58,553 bases of DNA, taken from contig JAKSYS010000385.1 of assembly GCA_022925895.1 (NCBI GenBank), forward strand, positions 1 through 58,553. The letters are read 5' to 3'. A program made the translations under genes and the position numbers. Source of the stretch: Fragilaria crotonensis. Taxonomy: Eukaryota > Bacillariophyta > Fragilariophyceae > Fragilariales > Fragilariaceae. The number at the start of each line of letters is the position of its first letter. Positions within the stretch are counted from its first letter, which is position 1. Shown one piece after another: positions 44,827 through 56,409 of this stretch. The notes below the pieces were generated by a model. It saw only the letters and a list, made by a program, of their open reading frames with translations. It was not told the DNA's origin and did no database searches.

Positions 44827-47026
44827 ATGGATGACGACCGCAGCGACGCAAACACCGCCATTGACAACGAAAATGACGACGATACCTTTGCCGGTTATGT
44901 ACCACAGAGTATCGATCCCGGTCACTGGCTTTTCTACGGGACTGTCGCAGTGGTTGTGGTCCTGATGTATGTGGTAATGCCATTGATGGTTTTTGTAACA
45001 CGGAAGCGACAGAGAAAGGGAAGGGGGTTGAATACAGAGATAGAAAGGAAATTGAATGAGACACAGATGACGCTTTCAGTCGATTCTGGCACAGTGATTC
45101 CCAACCCTTCCTCTCCAGGCGATCATTACATCGCCGCGAATGGGGAAATGTTCGTGAAAACACCTGACAGATACAAGGCGACTTGCTGGACAATATTCCG
45201 AATAGACACGGAATCATGGCAGCTTCTTCGCTATGCCATCCCTTACACCATCTATTCATTGGCAAATTCCGTGATGGAAAACGTCTGCCTCGCTTTGGTC
45301 GGTATCTATGTCGGTACAAAGGAGCTTGCTGCGTACGTGTTGGTGATACTTCTGACAGAGCTGACAGATCAGTTCCTCAGGGGGTGCATACGTGCAAATA
45401 CAACGCTATGCGCGCATGCGATTGGCGCTAACAACAACGTCTTGGCAGGGCGTTATTTCCAACTTTCAATTGTGATATATTTGTTGGCGAGTGTGCCGAC
45501 AGCAATATTTTGGATGAGGCACACCGAAAGGGTCATTCTTTGGTTAGCCTGGGGAGATGACATGGTCGCCAGCTATGCAGCACAATTTGCTAAGATTTAC
45601 ATCTGGAGTCTAGTTGTCAAATCAGTGCAACTGGCATTCAAACAGATCCTCGATTTGGTGAACAAAGAGGTCTTTAATACTTTTATGGGATTTGTGGAGG
45701 AAGCCTTCAACATGATCGGTCTACTCATTGCATGTGAATTTGGGTGGGAGGTTACGCTGCCAATGGTGGCGTGGATTTATCTAGTCAACGCTTTGGTTTT
45801 CTTGGCGTTGACGCTGCTCATTTCCTCGTGTAATGGATGGCTGACACCATTTAGGAAGGGGATGTTTGGTTGGTATGCGATATTCGTAAGTCACGAGTGA
45901 AAACTTTGCAGCCAGTGTGTTCGTGAGGTTTGCTGATGCATTGTTTCCGGTTTTATTTCAGCATGGCAAGGCAGTGTGTAACATGATTCGGACGTGTGTC
46001 CCGCTCGCCTTCGGATCATTGCTGAATAACTCCCGCTGGGTTGCGCTTGCTGTGTTCGCGTCCCATTTAGGAGAGGCTGAAGTTGCCGCATGGGCTGTAA
46101 TGGGAAGGCTATGGCGAGTATCTGACTCGTTGGCCGAGGGCATCGGTGAAGCAGCAGCATCCCGAGTAGCGTATCACCTCGGCAACAACCATCCTTCACT
46201 AGCCAAACTGTTTGCCTACAAGGCCATGATTCTGGGTCTTTTTGGCGCCTTAATCAGCAGTGCAACATTCTACGTCTACGTTGATAGAATCCCGGCGTTG
46301 TTTACATCAGACGAGACTTTGCAATCTATGATGGCCGACGCTTTGCCGTACATAGGCGTTGGAAATGCAGCGTTTGCGTTCGGGTACCTTTGTTGGTTTA
46401 TACTGGGCGCACAAGGGAAGTTCAAGCTCGGGATGTGGATCAATTTTTTCGCTTCGTGGGGAATTACTATACCACTTGGATTCTACTTCACCTGGGAGCT
46501 GAATTGGGACATTCAAGGTCTCAGCGCAGCCTTGGTCATGGGCTACGTCGCAATGGGAACATGCCTCGCGTATTCTGCGCTGATCAGTGACTGGCGAACG
46601 CGAGCTAACAAAATTTATGTTCGCAACAGCGAGGATGATGCTCCTCATGACGAAGTGGATGAAGTCGCAGTTCTTGCCACTGGCAGGACGGACATGCTGT
46701 TCAGTAGGAATATCAAATTGCTGACCGCGCCTCCGGGGACGCTTCATGTTCGATTTGATAATGTGGCACATGTCCCTGGTTGCATCGTGCTGGACGTTAT
46801 GGAGTGTTCTCCATTGTACGGGTCACTGTTTCCAGGCGACTCTGTTGTCGGATTCAATGGGCATGTGATCGATGACCAACCAGCTTCATACATATGCGAC
46901 CTTGGGAGTGCGTGCACCTCACAAGGCCATATCTTAATTGTGCTTAGCCCATGTTGTCGAGATGAAGGTACTGAAGAAGTTCTTCTGACCGGCAAGGTTC
47001 CAGATATTCCTGATTTTGAAAACTAA
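44827..47026 (+). CDS. MATE-family efflux transporter with C-terminal PDZ-like domain
   Basis: Exon 1 is 44827-45885, intron 45886-45961, exon 2 45962-47026, about 707 residues. An acidic head and an extra N-terminal membrane helix (about residues 35-57) precede the 12-helix MATE core, which starts near residue 120 (LLRYAIPYTIYSLANSVMENVCL) and shows MATE features such as DQFLRGCIRANTTLCAHAIG and, later, RVSDSLAEGIGEAAASRVAYHLG. MATE proteins export organic cations or metabolites in exchange for H+ or Na+. After residue about 600 the tail looks like a PDZ domain: LHVRFDNVAHVPGCIVLDV, SPLYGSLFPGDSVVGFNG. That fusion is unusual for MATE proteins and may tether or regulate the transporter. Substrate unknown. 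Confidence 0.85.
45886..45961 (+). other. GT-AG intron, 76 nt, in the MATE gene
   Basis: Donor GTAAGTCACG and acceptor TTTATTTCAG. It joins GWYAIF to HGKAVCNMIRT in frame; the unspliced frame stops at once. Confidence 0.9.
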
Positions 47027-48192
47027 GGATTTTGGCTGCCAAACTTTGCTAGTAGTTTGCCTAGTAACGATTGGTGTTCGATAGATGAACTTAAGTAACA
47101 TATTCTAATTTGACGTCTGCTTGCAAAGGAATGGATTTAATTCCAAACAGCTGCCACAAATTCATCGCATTTACCTCTCTAGTGTCGAAATGTTGGTCAA
47201 TTCATACTTCGTATCCCCAAATCGGTTTTTGAATCATCATCGTTGCAGATCGACAATGACAATGCCAGTGCCAGTGCAGCATCCAAGTGCACATTGTTCG
47301 TCAGCATGCACTCGTGGAGTCGGGAGCGGTGTCAATGTATCAATCATCATCTACGCAAGTATGCCGTCGCCTTATCCCTTTTTCAGTCTGATACTTCGGA
47401 AGCATTGCTTGACCAAATGAAATTCAGCATCACAACTCCCGCGATCTAAAGTTCCTTTCTTTTGATGCAACATCACGCACTGCGCGTAAGTCTGAATATG
47501 CTGCGGACACGCTTCCTTCATTGTACCAAATATACTGGTCATTCTATTTGGCTGTTGGACTATCCTTCGGTTCGTCATGTGGCACAATTGTACTGTGTAT
47601 TTCAATGAGGCAGTGACAGGTGACAGCAGGATCAGATGGTGCATCAGGTATCAGGTATGAGGTATCAACGTCGACATGATACATATGTTCATAGTCCACA
47701 GTTCATACGTAGAACTCCAGAGTCCAGAGTTCATACGTTCAAACGGCTTTTTCTGACTCACAGAACAACGACAGATGACAGACCATTTCCACATTGCAGC
47801 GGAAAAAATCGAAGGCCGCGAAGGCTTTTGGTGCCTTGGTTTTGGTACAGTATCTTGGTGTATACAGTACTATAAGCCATTACAGTACATTCGTAGCATT
47901 TACTTAACGGTACTAGTACTGATTTTCAGAGGAAAAAAAAAATCGTTTCTACGATACTTGTACTCGTACCACAATACTGGTACTTGTTCCTGGTATCGTA
48001 ATGGGCACTGTGCTCTACTACCTTGCGTACAGTACGTTTCCATCGGGATGAAGGATGAATGTCGACCTTCGGCGTGAAAGCCTGAATTTCTCAAACCGAC
48101 TTGGTTGTCCTACTCGGCGTACTTTTTGTTGACGCGGATGCAAGGGACCCAATCCTTCGTGGCGTGGTCACAAACTTTCGGTGAAACATTTC
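47027..48192. other. intergenic
   Basis: No supported gene. Short frames at 47121-47449 and 47372-47644 have no motif. A GTAC-rich tract with an A10-11 run occupies 47840-48030, just upstream of the DUF218 gene. Confidence 0.5.
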
Positions 48193-49263
48193 ATGATAGC
48201 CCCGTCATTCGTATTTAAGCGCCGAAGAAAAACAATGACACGTCAAGGACGATTGCTGCAGCGTCCAGTGATGACAAATCCAATTAGTATCATGGCCATG
48301 TTGTTAGTCTCCTTGGGGTGGTTCGCCGGCTTTCGCATCTCGTACCAACCCTCAGCCGCAGTCGCGTATAAGCCCCGGCTCCGTGGTCGAGTCTGGGTCA
48401 CATTAGACGCTCAACCATTTGATCAAGATAACGTTGCGAGCAGGGCGAAGCATTTAGTAGTTGTCGCGGGACATTCTGTCGTTGTGTCGGGGAACCTAGA
48501 GGATGCTGGCACTGATGAGTCGGTATGGTGGTTGTTAGATTATCAACAAGGTCGAGGTATGCCTCAGGCCTTTGTGGGTCACATTCAAGCTGGTATTCAA
48601 GAGGCGAATAGAGACCCAGAATCATTGCTGGTGTTTTCAGGAGGCCAAACTAGACCTCTGACTGGTCCCCTGTCAGAGGGATCGTCATACTTTGAAGTGG
48701 CGGACGCTTTGAAATTATGGCCGAAAGGAACCAATGTTAGAGCGAGGACTGTGGCGGAGGAGTTTGCTACTGACAGTTTTGAGAATCTGTAAGTGCCAAA
48801 ATTATCGTCTTCCACACTCACTATCAAAATCTAACACGAGCCATGTCTCATCGTTGTCAGACTTTTTTCTATTTGCCGTTTCCACGAGGTAACAGGGAGG
48901 TATCCAGAAAAGATAACGATGGTGTCCTTTACATTCAAGCAAAGACGATTCGAAACTCTTCACGCACCGGCCCTTCGGTGGCCGTCGGATCGGTTCAAGT
49001 ATATTGGTCATGATCCGCCGTCATCATTAGGATTTGATTTGAACGAGGCATCACTGGGAGAGCTGCAAAACGCCGCAAAGCCATTCGAATCCGATCCATA
49101 CGGTTGCCATTCCAAAACTTTGCAAGAGAAGCGGAAGGGACGAAACCCATTTCATAGGGTGGCACCATATGCACTGAGTTGCCCCGAAATGGCTGATGTT
49201 CTTCGCCATTGCGGACCGGAGTTAATACCAGAAGAAAACGTTCCTTGGGCTAGCCTACAATAA
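48193..49263 (+). CDS. DUF218 (YdcF-like) domain protein, membrane-anchored
   Basis: Exon 1 is 48193-48788 and exon 2 is 48861-49263, 332 residues. ATG 48193 opens a basic head and one hydrophobic segment (SIMAMLLVSLGWFAGF). The DUF218 fold follows: KHLVVVAGHSVVV, then SLLVFSGGQTRPLTGPLSEG with the conserved GGxT and SE, TVAEEFATDSFENL, and after the splice KITMVSFTFKQRRF. Bacterial relatives bind S-adenosylmethionine or act in envelope metabolism, but no eukaryotic role is firm. Another in-frame ATG at 48235 is possible. Its stop lies 7 bp from the stop of the convergent fibrillin-like gene. Confidence 0.85.
48789..48860 (+). other. GT-AG intron, 72 nt, in the DUF218 gene
   Basis: Donor GTAAGT and acceptor TTGTCAG. 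Splicing joins DSFENL to LFSICRFHEVTG in frame, matching the family. Confidence 0.9.
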
Positions 49264-49270
49264 CGATGTG

Positions 49271-50302
49271 TTATAGTGATGGTACTGGTGCAGTGACAGT
49301 AGCAACAGCATCTTCCTCCTTTCGGTACTGCACACTCTTATCATCATCTTCGATACCGCCACTGGAAGTTGCAATGAGAATTGCCGCAAGGAACGAAGCC
49401 ATTCCAAGAATTCCCCCGGAGACGAGTAGTCCTCGTCCTATTGCACCGTATAGCCCGGTCAATGCCGAGGTACCCAGAAAGACCAGTGCCTTTTTCTTTT
49501 GCACTGGTTTCCTTTCCAGGAGGCCACGAAATTCATTAGCTTCAACATCGTCGTCGGGGCATCTCACAAAGACAAAGCGTGTACCTGACGTCCCACCCAT
49601 TCCAAGTCGGACCTTGTCATCGCAGTAGGTCGTATCCAATAGCACACTCGTCGACGGACCAACGTGGATGTTGAACAACCGTCCCCGTTTACCCAAGATA
49701 ATACGAGGAGGATCAAAGAGAGCCTTGACTGCAAGTGGTGATAGGGTTTGGAACACTCTGGATGTGTTGGTTCGTTCTTCGAATGTCAATGGGACGGCAT
49801 CGCCCCGCAAGATGACAGTCAGACGAAACAAACCCCAAAATGCCTCGAGCGAAATAACATTAACGGCTTCGCCGACTGCGTCAGATCGGCAACGAGTCGT
49901 GGTCGTGTTGGCCGGCAATATATGCTGAAAGGTCCTTCGTGTATTGAAAATCTTTTGTGCAATCCCATTCTTGCGCGTCCACTTTCCTCCCACAGGATTG
50001 TCGCGAGCTTTTGTTGTTTTGATAAATGACACGTCATAGAGACCGATAAGCGGCATGAAACGATCTGGAGCGTCTTCCAATATAGGTTTGGCATTCACCT
50101 CAAGACCTTTGATCATTTCCGTTATTTGAGCGTCGTTTTGAGTTTCCATTTGAACAGCATCGACCAAGGCAGCGCTAGTAGCCGCCAACGTCTCTTTCCT
50201 GCTAGCGATTCGACATTGGAAGGCTTCAGAAGGACTGAATGTTAAACAAAATAGGACGAACAAAAGCAACGTTGCACTTCCTGAGACCAGTATCGCTGTC
50301 AT
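49271..50302 (-). CDS. PAP/fibrillin-like plastid protein
   Basis: The start is ATG 50302 (MTAILVSG), giving 343 residues; an upstream GTG is ignored. A strong signal peptide (LLLFVLFCLTF) is followed by SEAFQC, resembling the diatom plastid-import junction with Phe after cleavage. The core has LIGLYDVSFI, NPVGGKWTR, an FQHILP segment, AVGEAVNVISLEAFWGLFRLTVILRGDAVPL and FDPPRIIL, the pattern of plastid-lipid-associated (fibrillin) proteins that bind small lipophilic molecules at thylakoids or plastoglobules. Late hydrophobic stretches (GAIGRGLLVSGGILGMASFLAAILI) suggest a membrane hairpin. No frame break. Confidence 0.75.
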   Translation of the reverse strand: MTAILVSGSATLLLFVLFCLTFSPSEAFQCRIASRKETLAATSAALVDAVQMETQNDAQITEMIKGLEVNAKPILEDAPDRFMPLIGLYDVSFIKTTKARDNPVGGKWTRKNGIAQKIFNTRRTFQHILPANTTTTRCRSDAVGEAVNVISLEAFWGLFRLTVILRGDAVPLTFEERTNTSRVFQTLSPLAVKALFDPPRIILGKRGRLFNIHVGPSTSVLLDTTYCDDKVRLGMGGTSGTRFVFVRCPDDDVEANEFRGLLERKPVQKKKALVFLGTSALTGLYGAIGRGLLVSGGILGMASFLAAILIATSSGGIEDDDKSVQYRKEEDAVATVTAPVPSL

Positions 50303-50474
50303 GGTGATATTTGGTATCACAACTCACAACAGTGGAGTGTGTGAAAATGTGACAACAGTTGAAGTTGAGAACATGAGGATTTGTGAACAGTTGATTAATT
50401 CGACCGTATTTCAAATACTCGAATGTCGATACATCACTACATATTAGCAGAGCTTCGACTCTCAGACGCTTAGA

Positions 50475-50772
50475 TTACGACACGGACACACATAGAAATT
50501 GTGAGGTTAGAGATATCATTTCTTTGCACACTTCTAACAAGTCTATCGTAGAGCCGTTTACTACGACCGTGACGCGTCGGCCAATTTTGGCTACGTTGGC
50601 GCTCGCATTGATGGATTCATCCGTAAGAAAGAAGGAGCCCTTGACGGTTGCTTCCGAAGCTGTCCCATAAATTTCCAACCCCACTGATAGAACATATCTG
50701 CGCCCATTACCGCATCCTGTGGTCTGAAGTATTTCGTAATTCCTGTGCGCAGCGAAGCTTCTAAAATAGATA
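50475..50772 (-). CDS. unassigned small open frame downstream of biotin ligase
   Basis: A minus-strand frame stays open from about 50772 to 50475 (motifs QTTGCGNGRRYVLSVGLEIYG, then TVVVNGSTIDLLEVC), overlapping the last bases of the biotin ligase in another frame. It lacks an ATG near its beginning. It could be an undetected exon, a C-terminal extension after a missed frame change, or chance. Composition looks moderately coding. Low confidence. Confidence 0.25.
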
Positions 50773-51609
50773 GTCCGCTACCAACAATCGCTCAGTTCCA
50801 TCCTCTCCAATGACAACTAGCTGACCATCGTCTCGAATATCGACAGGAATGACTGTTTCATTGGTATCTCTGATGACTTGAGGCTTCCCAAAATTTGCCC
50901 ACCCCTTCCAATCCTCAATAACCCTTTTCGACGTTGAACTCGGTTGTTCCAACCATTTCACAAAGCTTTCAGCAAAATCTTGCGCAAACACTTGCGCAGT
51001 TGATTCAGGCAATTGCACGTTCCGACAAACTGCTTGCAAACAGGTGGCATTTCTTCCACGATTTGGACCATCGTTAGGAACTCCCGGAGAAACGGCTAGA
51101 TTGACGCCGATGCCAATGATGAGCCAGACGTCGCCCTCAATGACAATAGACTCAATCAAGATGCCGGCAACTTTCTCTTGGTTAATCAGGACGTCATTCG
51201 GCCATTTAAGTCGGACAGAAATATCGGCAGCGACACAAACTTCTTTGATAATCTTGTCGATACATTCGGCGACTAAGATGCCGACTTGAAGGGGAAGGAG
51301 TGTCAAAATTGTAGGGACCTCGTTCGACTTGAAGGCAACCGTTAAAAACACATTCCCCTTACGACCAATCCAAGCACGGCCGGATGTTCCTCGACCATTG
51401 GTTTGTTCCGTGGCCGTGACTGCAAGAATTTGATTTGCTCCGAGCGAAGGAATGACCTGCTTGGCGACATCTTGCGTCGATTCTGTGCTTTCCAAGTGAC
51501 GGAAGAGGAGGCGAGATGATGCAAACATTCTATTGGTTCGATTTGCTAGGGCAGATGCGCTTTTGGAACACAAGACAGCTAGAACTGCAGAGGAATGGAG
51601 TAGTCGCAT
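50761..51609 (-). CDS. biotin--[carboxylase] ligase (BPL/BirA type)
   Basis: It activates biotin with ATP and attaches it to a lysine of carboxylases such as acetyl-CoA carboxylase. ATG 51609, 282 residues, one exon. The biotinyl-AMP loop GRGTSGRAW is at residues 72-80, KWPNDV at 135-140 with the following conserved K146, and IGIGVNL in the catalytic core. The C-terminal domain ends ADYLF. There is no N-terminal DNA-binding domain, so it is not a repressor. The start (MRLLHSSAVLAVLCSKSASA) is hydrophobic and looks like a targeting peptide, plausibly to plastid or mitochondria, where biotin enzymes act. Confidence 0.92.
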   Translation of the reverse strand: MRLLHSSAVLAVLCSKSASALANRTNRMFASSRLLFRHLESTESTQDVAKQVIPSLGANQILAVTATEQTNGRGTSGRAWIGRKGNVFLTVAFKSNEVPTILTLLPLQVGILVAECIDKIIKEVCVAADISVRLKWPNDVLINQEKVAGILIESIVIEGDVWLIIGIGVNLAVSPGVPNDGPNRGRNATCLQAVCRNVQLPESTAQVFAQDFAESFVKWLEQPSSTSKRVIEDWKGWANFGKPQVIRDTNETVIPVDIRDDGQLVVIGEDGTERLLVADYLF

Positions 51610-52607
51610 TTCGGGTTCGATAATGGGATCGAGGACTTTGTTTCTTCAGCGTTTACTACATGTTCATGAACTGCATATGCTGAATTACGGCTATGCGAGC
51701 ATGTGATGCAAATCTGAGAAAGCAAACGCAAAACGCAATGGGTACAGTACTCATAGCAGTAGCTTGGTACCCTCTGTCCGTGGTACGAGTAGTATGCGAT
51801 AGAAGACGACAAAGTATCGTACTCCGAGGACGTCGTACTACAGTACAAGTAGACCCTATGTGAGGAGTGAGGATGCGATTCGTACTCCGAGCTCGGAGCG
51901 CCGAGTACTCGTACTCAAGTCTACGGTAGATTCCTCACTCCGTAGTTGACTACCTGGTACCACTACGCCACTACAATGCATTTTGTACGGAGCCTTGCGT
52001 ACAATTAACAGATCTCGGATACTGGCACGGACCTCATGAAATAAATACGACGTTTCTACGGTACTAGTACATACCAGGTAGAAAGACGAACTGGTAACCC
52101 ACCTACATAGAGAATTGACAATTTGACATACCCATCGCAACGGAATCTTAATGGATTAATTTAGCTCAGAGTCCCCAGAAGTGAGATTTGATACTGTACC
52201 GAGTAGAAATGGCTACAGTCTACTGGTATGAGGGGTTCAAGAAATGACATGATCGAATTTCGAATTCTCCAATATACGCGTGCCAGGTATAGAGTGTATA
52301 CAGACATGATTATATGTGTCGGTCTTGGACTTTTGGGGACCTTGCACAGTACCGGTAGTTCGTCCTCGTCCCTTGTACCAGTTGTACAGTATAATCCGGT
52401 ACACGGTGCACAGTGCCTGGTAAATTTTTAATATACTGACGAGGTATGTTGGCGTATCTCATGGTGCAGCATCGATCACACCAACCTGCATCCAACGCAA
52501 CGAACGCTATAGATAGCTCCACCGATCTGGTGTCAACCAGCATTTCGCAAGCGCTTCGTTCTGACCGTGTCTTCGTACTGCACTATTATCAATAGTCATT
52601 GCAAACC
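51610..52607. promoter_or_regulatory. divergent promoter region, biotin ligase / SEC3
   Basis: The two start codons face away from one another across 998 bp, so this span should carry both promoters. It is dense in GTAC palindromes (51720-52080 and 52180-52440). I see no supported TATA box or named motif. Confidence 0.4.
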
Positions 52608-55600
52608 ATGGCAAGTAGGGGGCCTAAGAAACCCCTTTTCAAGGCTGGTTTCAAGGATGAGCATGTCTCACCAGGTGGCGTTGGCATGGGTTCCGATAGT
52701 AGGAGTAGCGGTAGTGGTAACGGAAGAAGCACTCCCATGGAGAGACGCAGCAAGAAGCCTGGCATGGAATATTCGAGGGCGTCTGTTGCCAAGGCTCATA
52801 ACATTGCCACGTCGGCAGGTACTTCTCGATTGAATCGAATTTTGGATCAGCCAAACAAGTTTCGAGTCTCCTACGTGCCCGATTTACAAGGGGATCTAGC
52901 GCGAGAACCCGAATTCAACGAACGGTACAAGCCAAAGCATAAGCAGGTGAAGGATGAAATCAAAGATCCCGAAAACGAAGCGGAAGTTGGAAGGTTTGTC
53001 GCCAAGGTGGTTATTCCTGAACTCCGCGTCGATGCCAGATCCATTGGTGGGTTGACCAAAAGTAAGAAAAACTTGTCGCAAGAGACTCTGGTGTCCATGA
53101 TGTGTCGTAATTTTGAACTCTTGGTTGACAAGGATGCTATCTCGCAAACTGCGCTTGAACACCCTGAGCAATACGCGAAACACAAGCGGTCATTGGGATT
53201 CGGAGGCGGTACGAAAAGTCGACACAAAATCAAATACGTGTTCATCGTTCGATCGACCAACAATCCTTTGGATCTCAAGAACGGTGGGGATGACAAGAAG
53301 GGGCGATACACGATTGAATCAGATGACGAAGGCGATGACGAAGCCTCCTATGATCGCATGTTTCGGCCAGAAGAAGATACAGACGAGGTCGAAGAAGAGA
53401 AGGTGGAAGACGATACCGAAAGAAAGGAAATCGATGAAATTTCTTCTTTTCCTGTCTTGGTATTCATGTCGTTAAATCCAGATGGAACCAATCCCGATGT
53501 TCGAAAGCTGGTGGAATTGGATCAACTAACCACAGTGCAGAATGTGTCAGCAGGGGGCGGTACGGTCCTACAGCTTGTCTTCGCCGACGGCGACACTGTG
53601 AAACTTGATTTCGCAGTTGATGAAACTCCTGGCGTCGCAAGTATCCCTTCCGCATCAATGCGCAAGGAACGCTTCGTTTGGTCTCTATTGCAAATTCACG
53701 CCATGCTTTGCACGTCTGTCGTTGAACGCTATGCCCTCGGAAATCGCTCGCTCCAAGGACCGAACTCAAAGGATCGTCTCTTGCAACCATTGAATGTTCG
53801 CAACTTGGATCGCGCTGAATTGCAGTACGTTGCTACTGTCAATGGATTTCTGCGGGATTCACCTGCCCTCTGCGCACTCCTCGATCGTCAACGCGACATT
53901 GGGGCCGGCACCGCAGATCTTGACGCGTTTGAGGACGAGGAGAAGAAGGACGAGATGGATGGTATGGCTTATGATATGATGATGGGAAATTTTAGCACGC
54001 GAGTAGCACTCTATGGTTCTGCCGAAGAGCGTGCCGATGCTGAAGAAGTTTTGAATGCGACACCGTTTCAGGAACGACAATTTGAAGAAGGTACTGCGGC
54101 AGACGCGTTGGCAAGCAAGCTGCAGGATCGAATGCGAGAATTAGAGGCAGAGACATGCATGCGTCTGATTGCTTGGGAGGATGAAAAACACTACTCTGTT
54201 GCAAAGCAGAATCCGTATGAACGTGATTCGGAGGATGCAATGAGTTTGGGAAACCTCTTCCGTACGTTGGATCTGTTGGATAGAGAGTTGGAAGAGATGG
54301 AAAAATGGCTACATGACCGTGCGGCTGTCATTAAGCCATTGACTGACGATTGCCGCGATATCGAAGAAGAGAATCGGCAGTTGGAGCAACAGTGGAAATC
54401 ATATGAAATGTTGAGTGACGAGCTGCGTCGTCTTGTGAGCGGAGTAGCTATTCCAAAAGCATCCGAGAAGATTCTGAAGAATCCTGCTTCTGCGTTGGTC
54501 TACGACGCCGAGGGAAACATCGATATTGAGGCCAGCGAGTCCGGGGTGGATCAAATTCATGTTGCTGGGAAGGCACTCAAGTCTGCCATGGAGAATGCCA
54601 AAAAGGCTGGCGGTGTTCATTTGCGTGCTGTTAACGAACGTGTCGAACAGCTCGTGGCAATGTCGAGCACCTTCTGTACTGCATTAGCACAGATCATTGT
54701 GACTGTTATGGAACAGATCAAGACTGATGTCATGATAGGCAGTGACAACGGCAAGGTCAGCAAATCTGACACCCATGCCATGATTGCGAAGAAGATTCGT
54801 GATGTAAGTATTGTCCGATCGATTGTGATAGTTTTTGCGCATGATCCTTACCTCTGCTTCGTTGACAGACCCAACGCAAATTCCAGTCCTCGTTACTCGG
54901 TTACATGAAGCTTATCGAGGTGCTATCATTGCTCAAGCCAGTTCTGCTCGAAGCGATTCGCGACGCCTATTCCGAAATGGTGGCAGAGGGTATTCTCATG
55001 AAGAAGAGAATGAAAGGTTATTTTCAGGCGTTGCCCGGGAAGAATGCTGCTTACCTCAACCTCGCCAGTAAAGACTTGAAGGACTACCACCCAACCTTTG
55101 GGCAACATGAAGAGAATACAACAGTGAATGCCACTGACATCAGTTTCGCCTTGGGCGAGCTTTTGCCAGTCATAGCCCGCGAAGCGTACTTCACCGCGGC
55201 GCTCTTCGGTTTGAGTGCAAAGCAAATGGATGGCCGGGAAAAGAAACGGAACTTCGAATCTGCCAAGCGTAGCGTTGATCATTCAACTCAGTACTTCAGG
55301 TATTACATTCAGCGTACGTGTGGTATTGTAAGGGACGGGGAAGAGAATGTCGCAAATGCCAAGCTGAAAAGCGATCCAATGCTTTCGCTAGTGGCTTCCA
55401 TCCATCTCAACGAAGCAATGGATCAATACATTGATCGCGAGAAGAAAGGCGGAGACCATTCTTTATCCCTTGCCTACGTCCGTGCTACGATTTTGGGGTT
55501 GAGAAAGAAAGTTGACAAGCAATGGGTCGAATGGATTGAAGAGCAGTGCGAATGGATCAAGTCCAATCCCGGTGTCCCTGTGACCGGAAAGCGTGCTGGA

Positions 55601-56386
55601 ATCTTCGCTTCATTTTCTCGTTTCCCGACCTATTTGGATCATACCGTTTTGTGCTGTCGCGAGGGCAAACCAGCGAACTACACACCGGACTTTGCTAATA
55701 TTCAGGTCGTATCCTACTATCTGCAAAAGATGGCCGGAGCACTTTTGGAGTCGTTGAGATTATGCTCTGAGCGTGAGACCACTGACCAGCAATACGCTGC
55801 GAACGTTATGAGGATGGAAAACTCCTATTATTTCTCTCAACAAATCAAGGAGCGTGGTCCAGAGATTACTGCGCTGTTCCAGAAACAGCTCACGAAAGCG
55901 AGCGCCGTCTGCAAGCAGAGCACGGACGCGTATCTCGGTTGGATGATCAAGCGCGAGTTCAAAGCACTTCATACCCTCTTCTCTCAAATTTCGCGCATTC
56001 GACGTGATGTGGGAGACAAGGACGTGCCAATGCACATTCCAAGGGCGACCTTTGTGAAGACGCTGCAGAAGGAGTCGAACCGCGAAGTCATGAAAGAGAA
56101 GATCGCTACAATCTACGCTCGTATGGAGAAGCATCTCAGTGAAGAAGGAAAGCTGTTGCCTGTTGCTTGGAAGGCCCTCGTGAAAGTTATGTATGAATGG
56201 TTTGGACGGTGGGAAAAGCTATCTACACAATGCTACAAGCACGTCTTGGAGCCAAGTGCTGTTGATGTTGTTCGCCTGGCCAAGCAAGCAGGAGGGGCGC
56301 CGAAGGTAAAGTTCCCTTCGGCTTCAGACCCAGCCCAGGCGCAAGACAAAACAAAGATGATCAATTTGCTGTCGAAGAATAAGTAA
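52608..56386 (+). CDS. SEC3: exocyst complex component SEC3 (EXOC1)
   Basis: The exocyst tethers secretory vesicles to the plasma membrane, and Sec3 is a landmark subunit that binds phosphoinositide and Rho-type GTPases. Exon 1 is 52608-54803 and exon 2 54869-56386, about 1,237 residues. A basic head and acidic linkers surround a split PH-like domain: FVAKVVIPELRVDARSIGG to KYVFIVRSTNN, then after an acidic insert VLVFMSLNPDGTNPDVRKL to TVKLDFAVDE. Long coiled coils follow (LFRTLDLLDRELEEMEKWL). The helical C-terminal rods include HSTQYFRYYIQRTCG and YYLQKMAGALLES, typical of Sec3. No frame break. The upstream TTG is ignored in favour of ATG 52608. Confidence 0.88.
54804..54868 (+). other. 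GT-AG intron, 65 nt, in SEC3
   Basis: Donor GTAAGT and acceptor GTTGACAG. It joins MIAKKIRD to TQRKFQSSLLGYM in frame. Confidence 0.9.
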
Positions 56387-56409
56387 TTGTAGGTTTCATT
56401 TTGGGTTTT

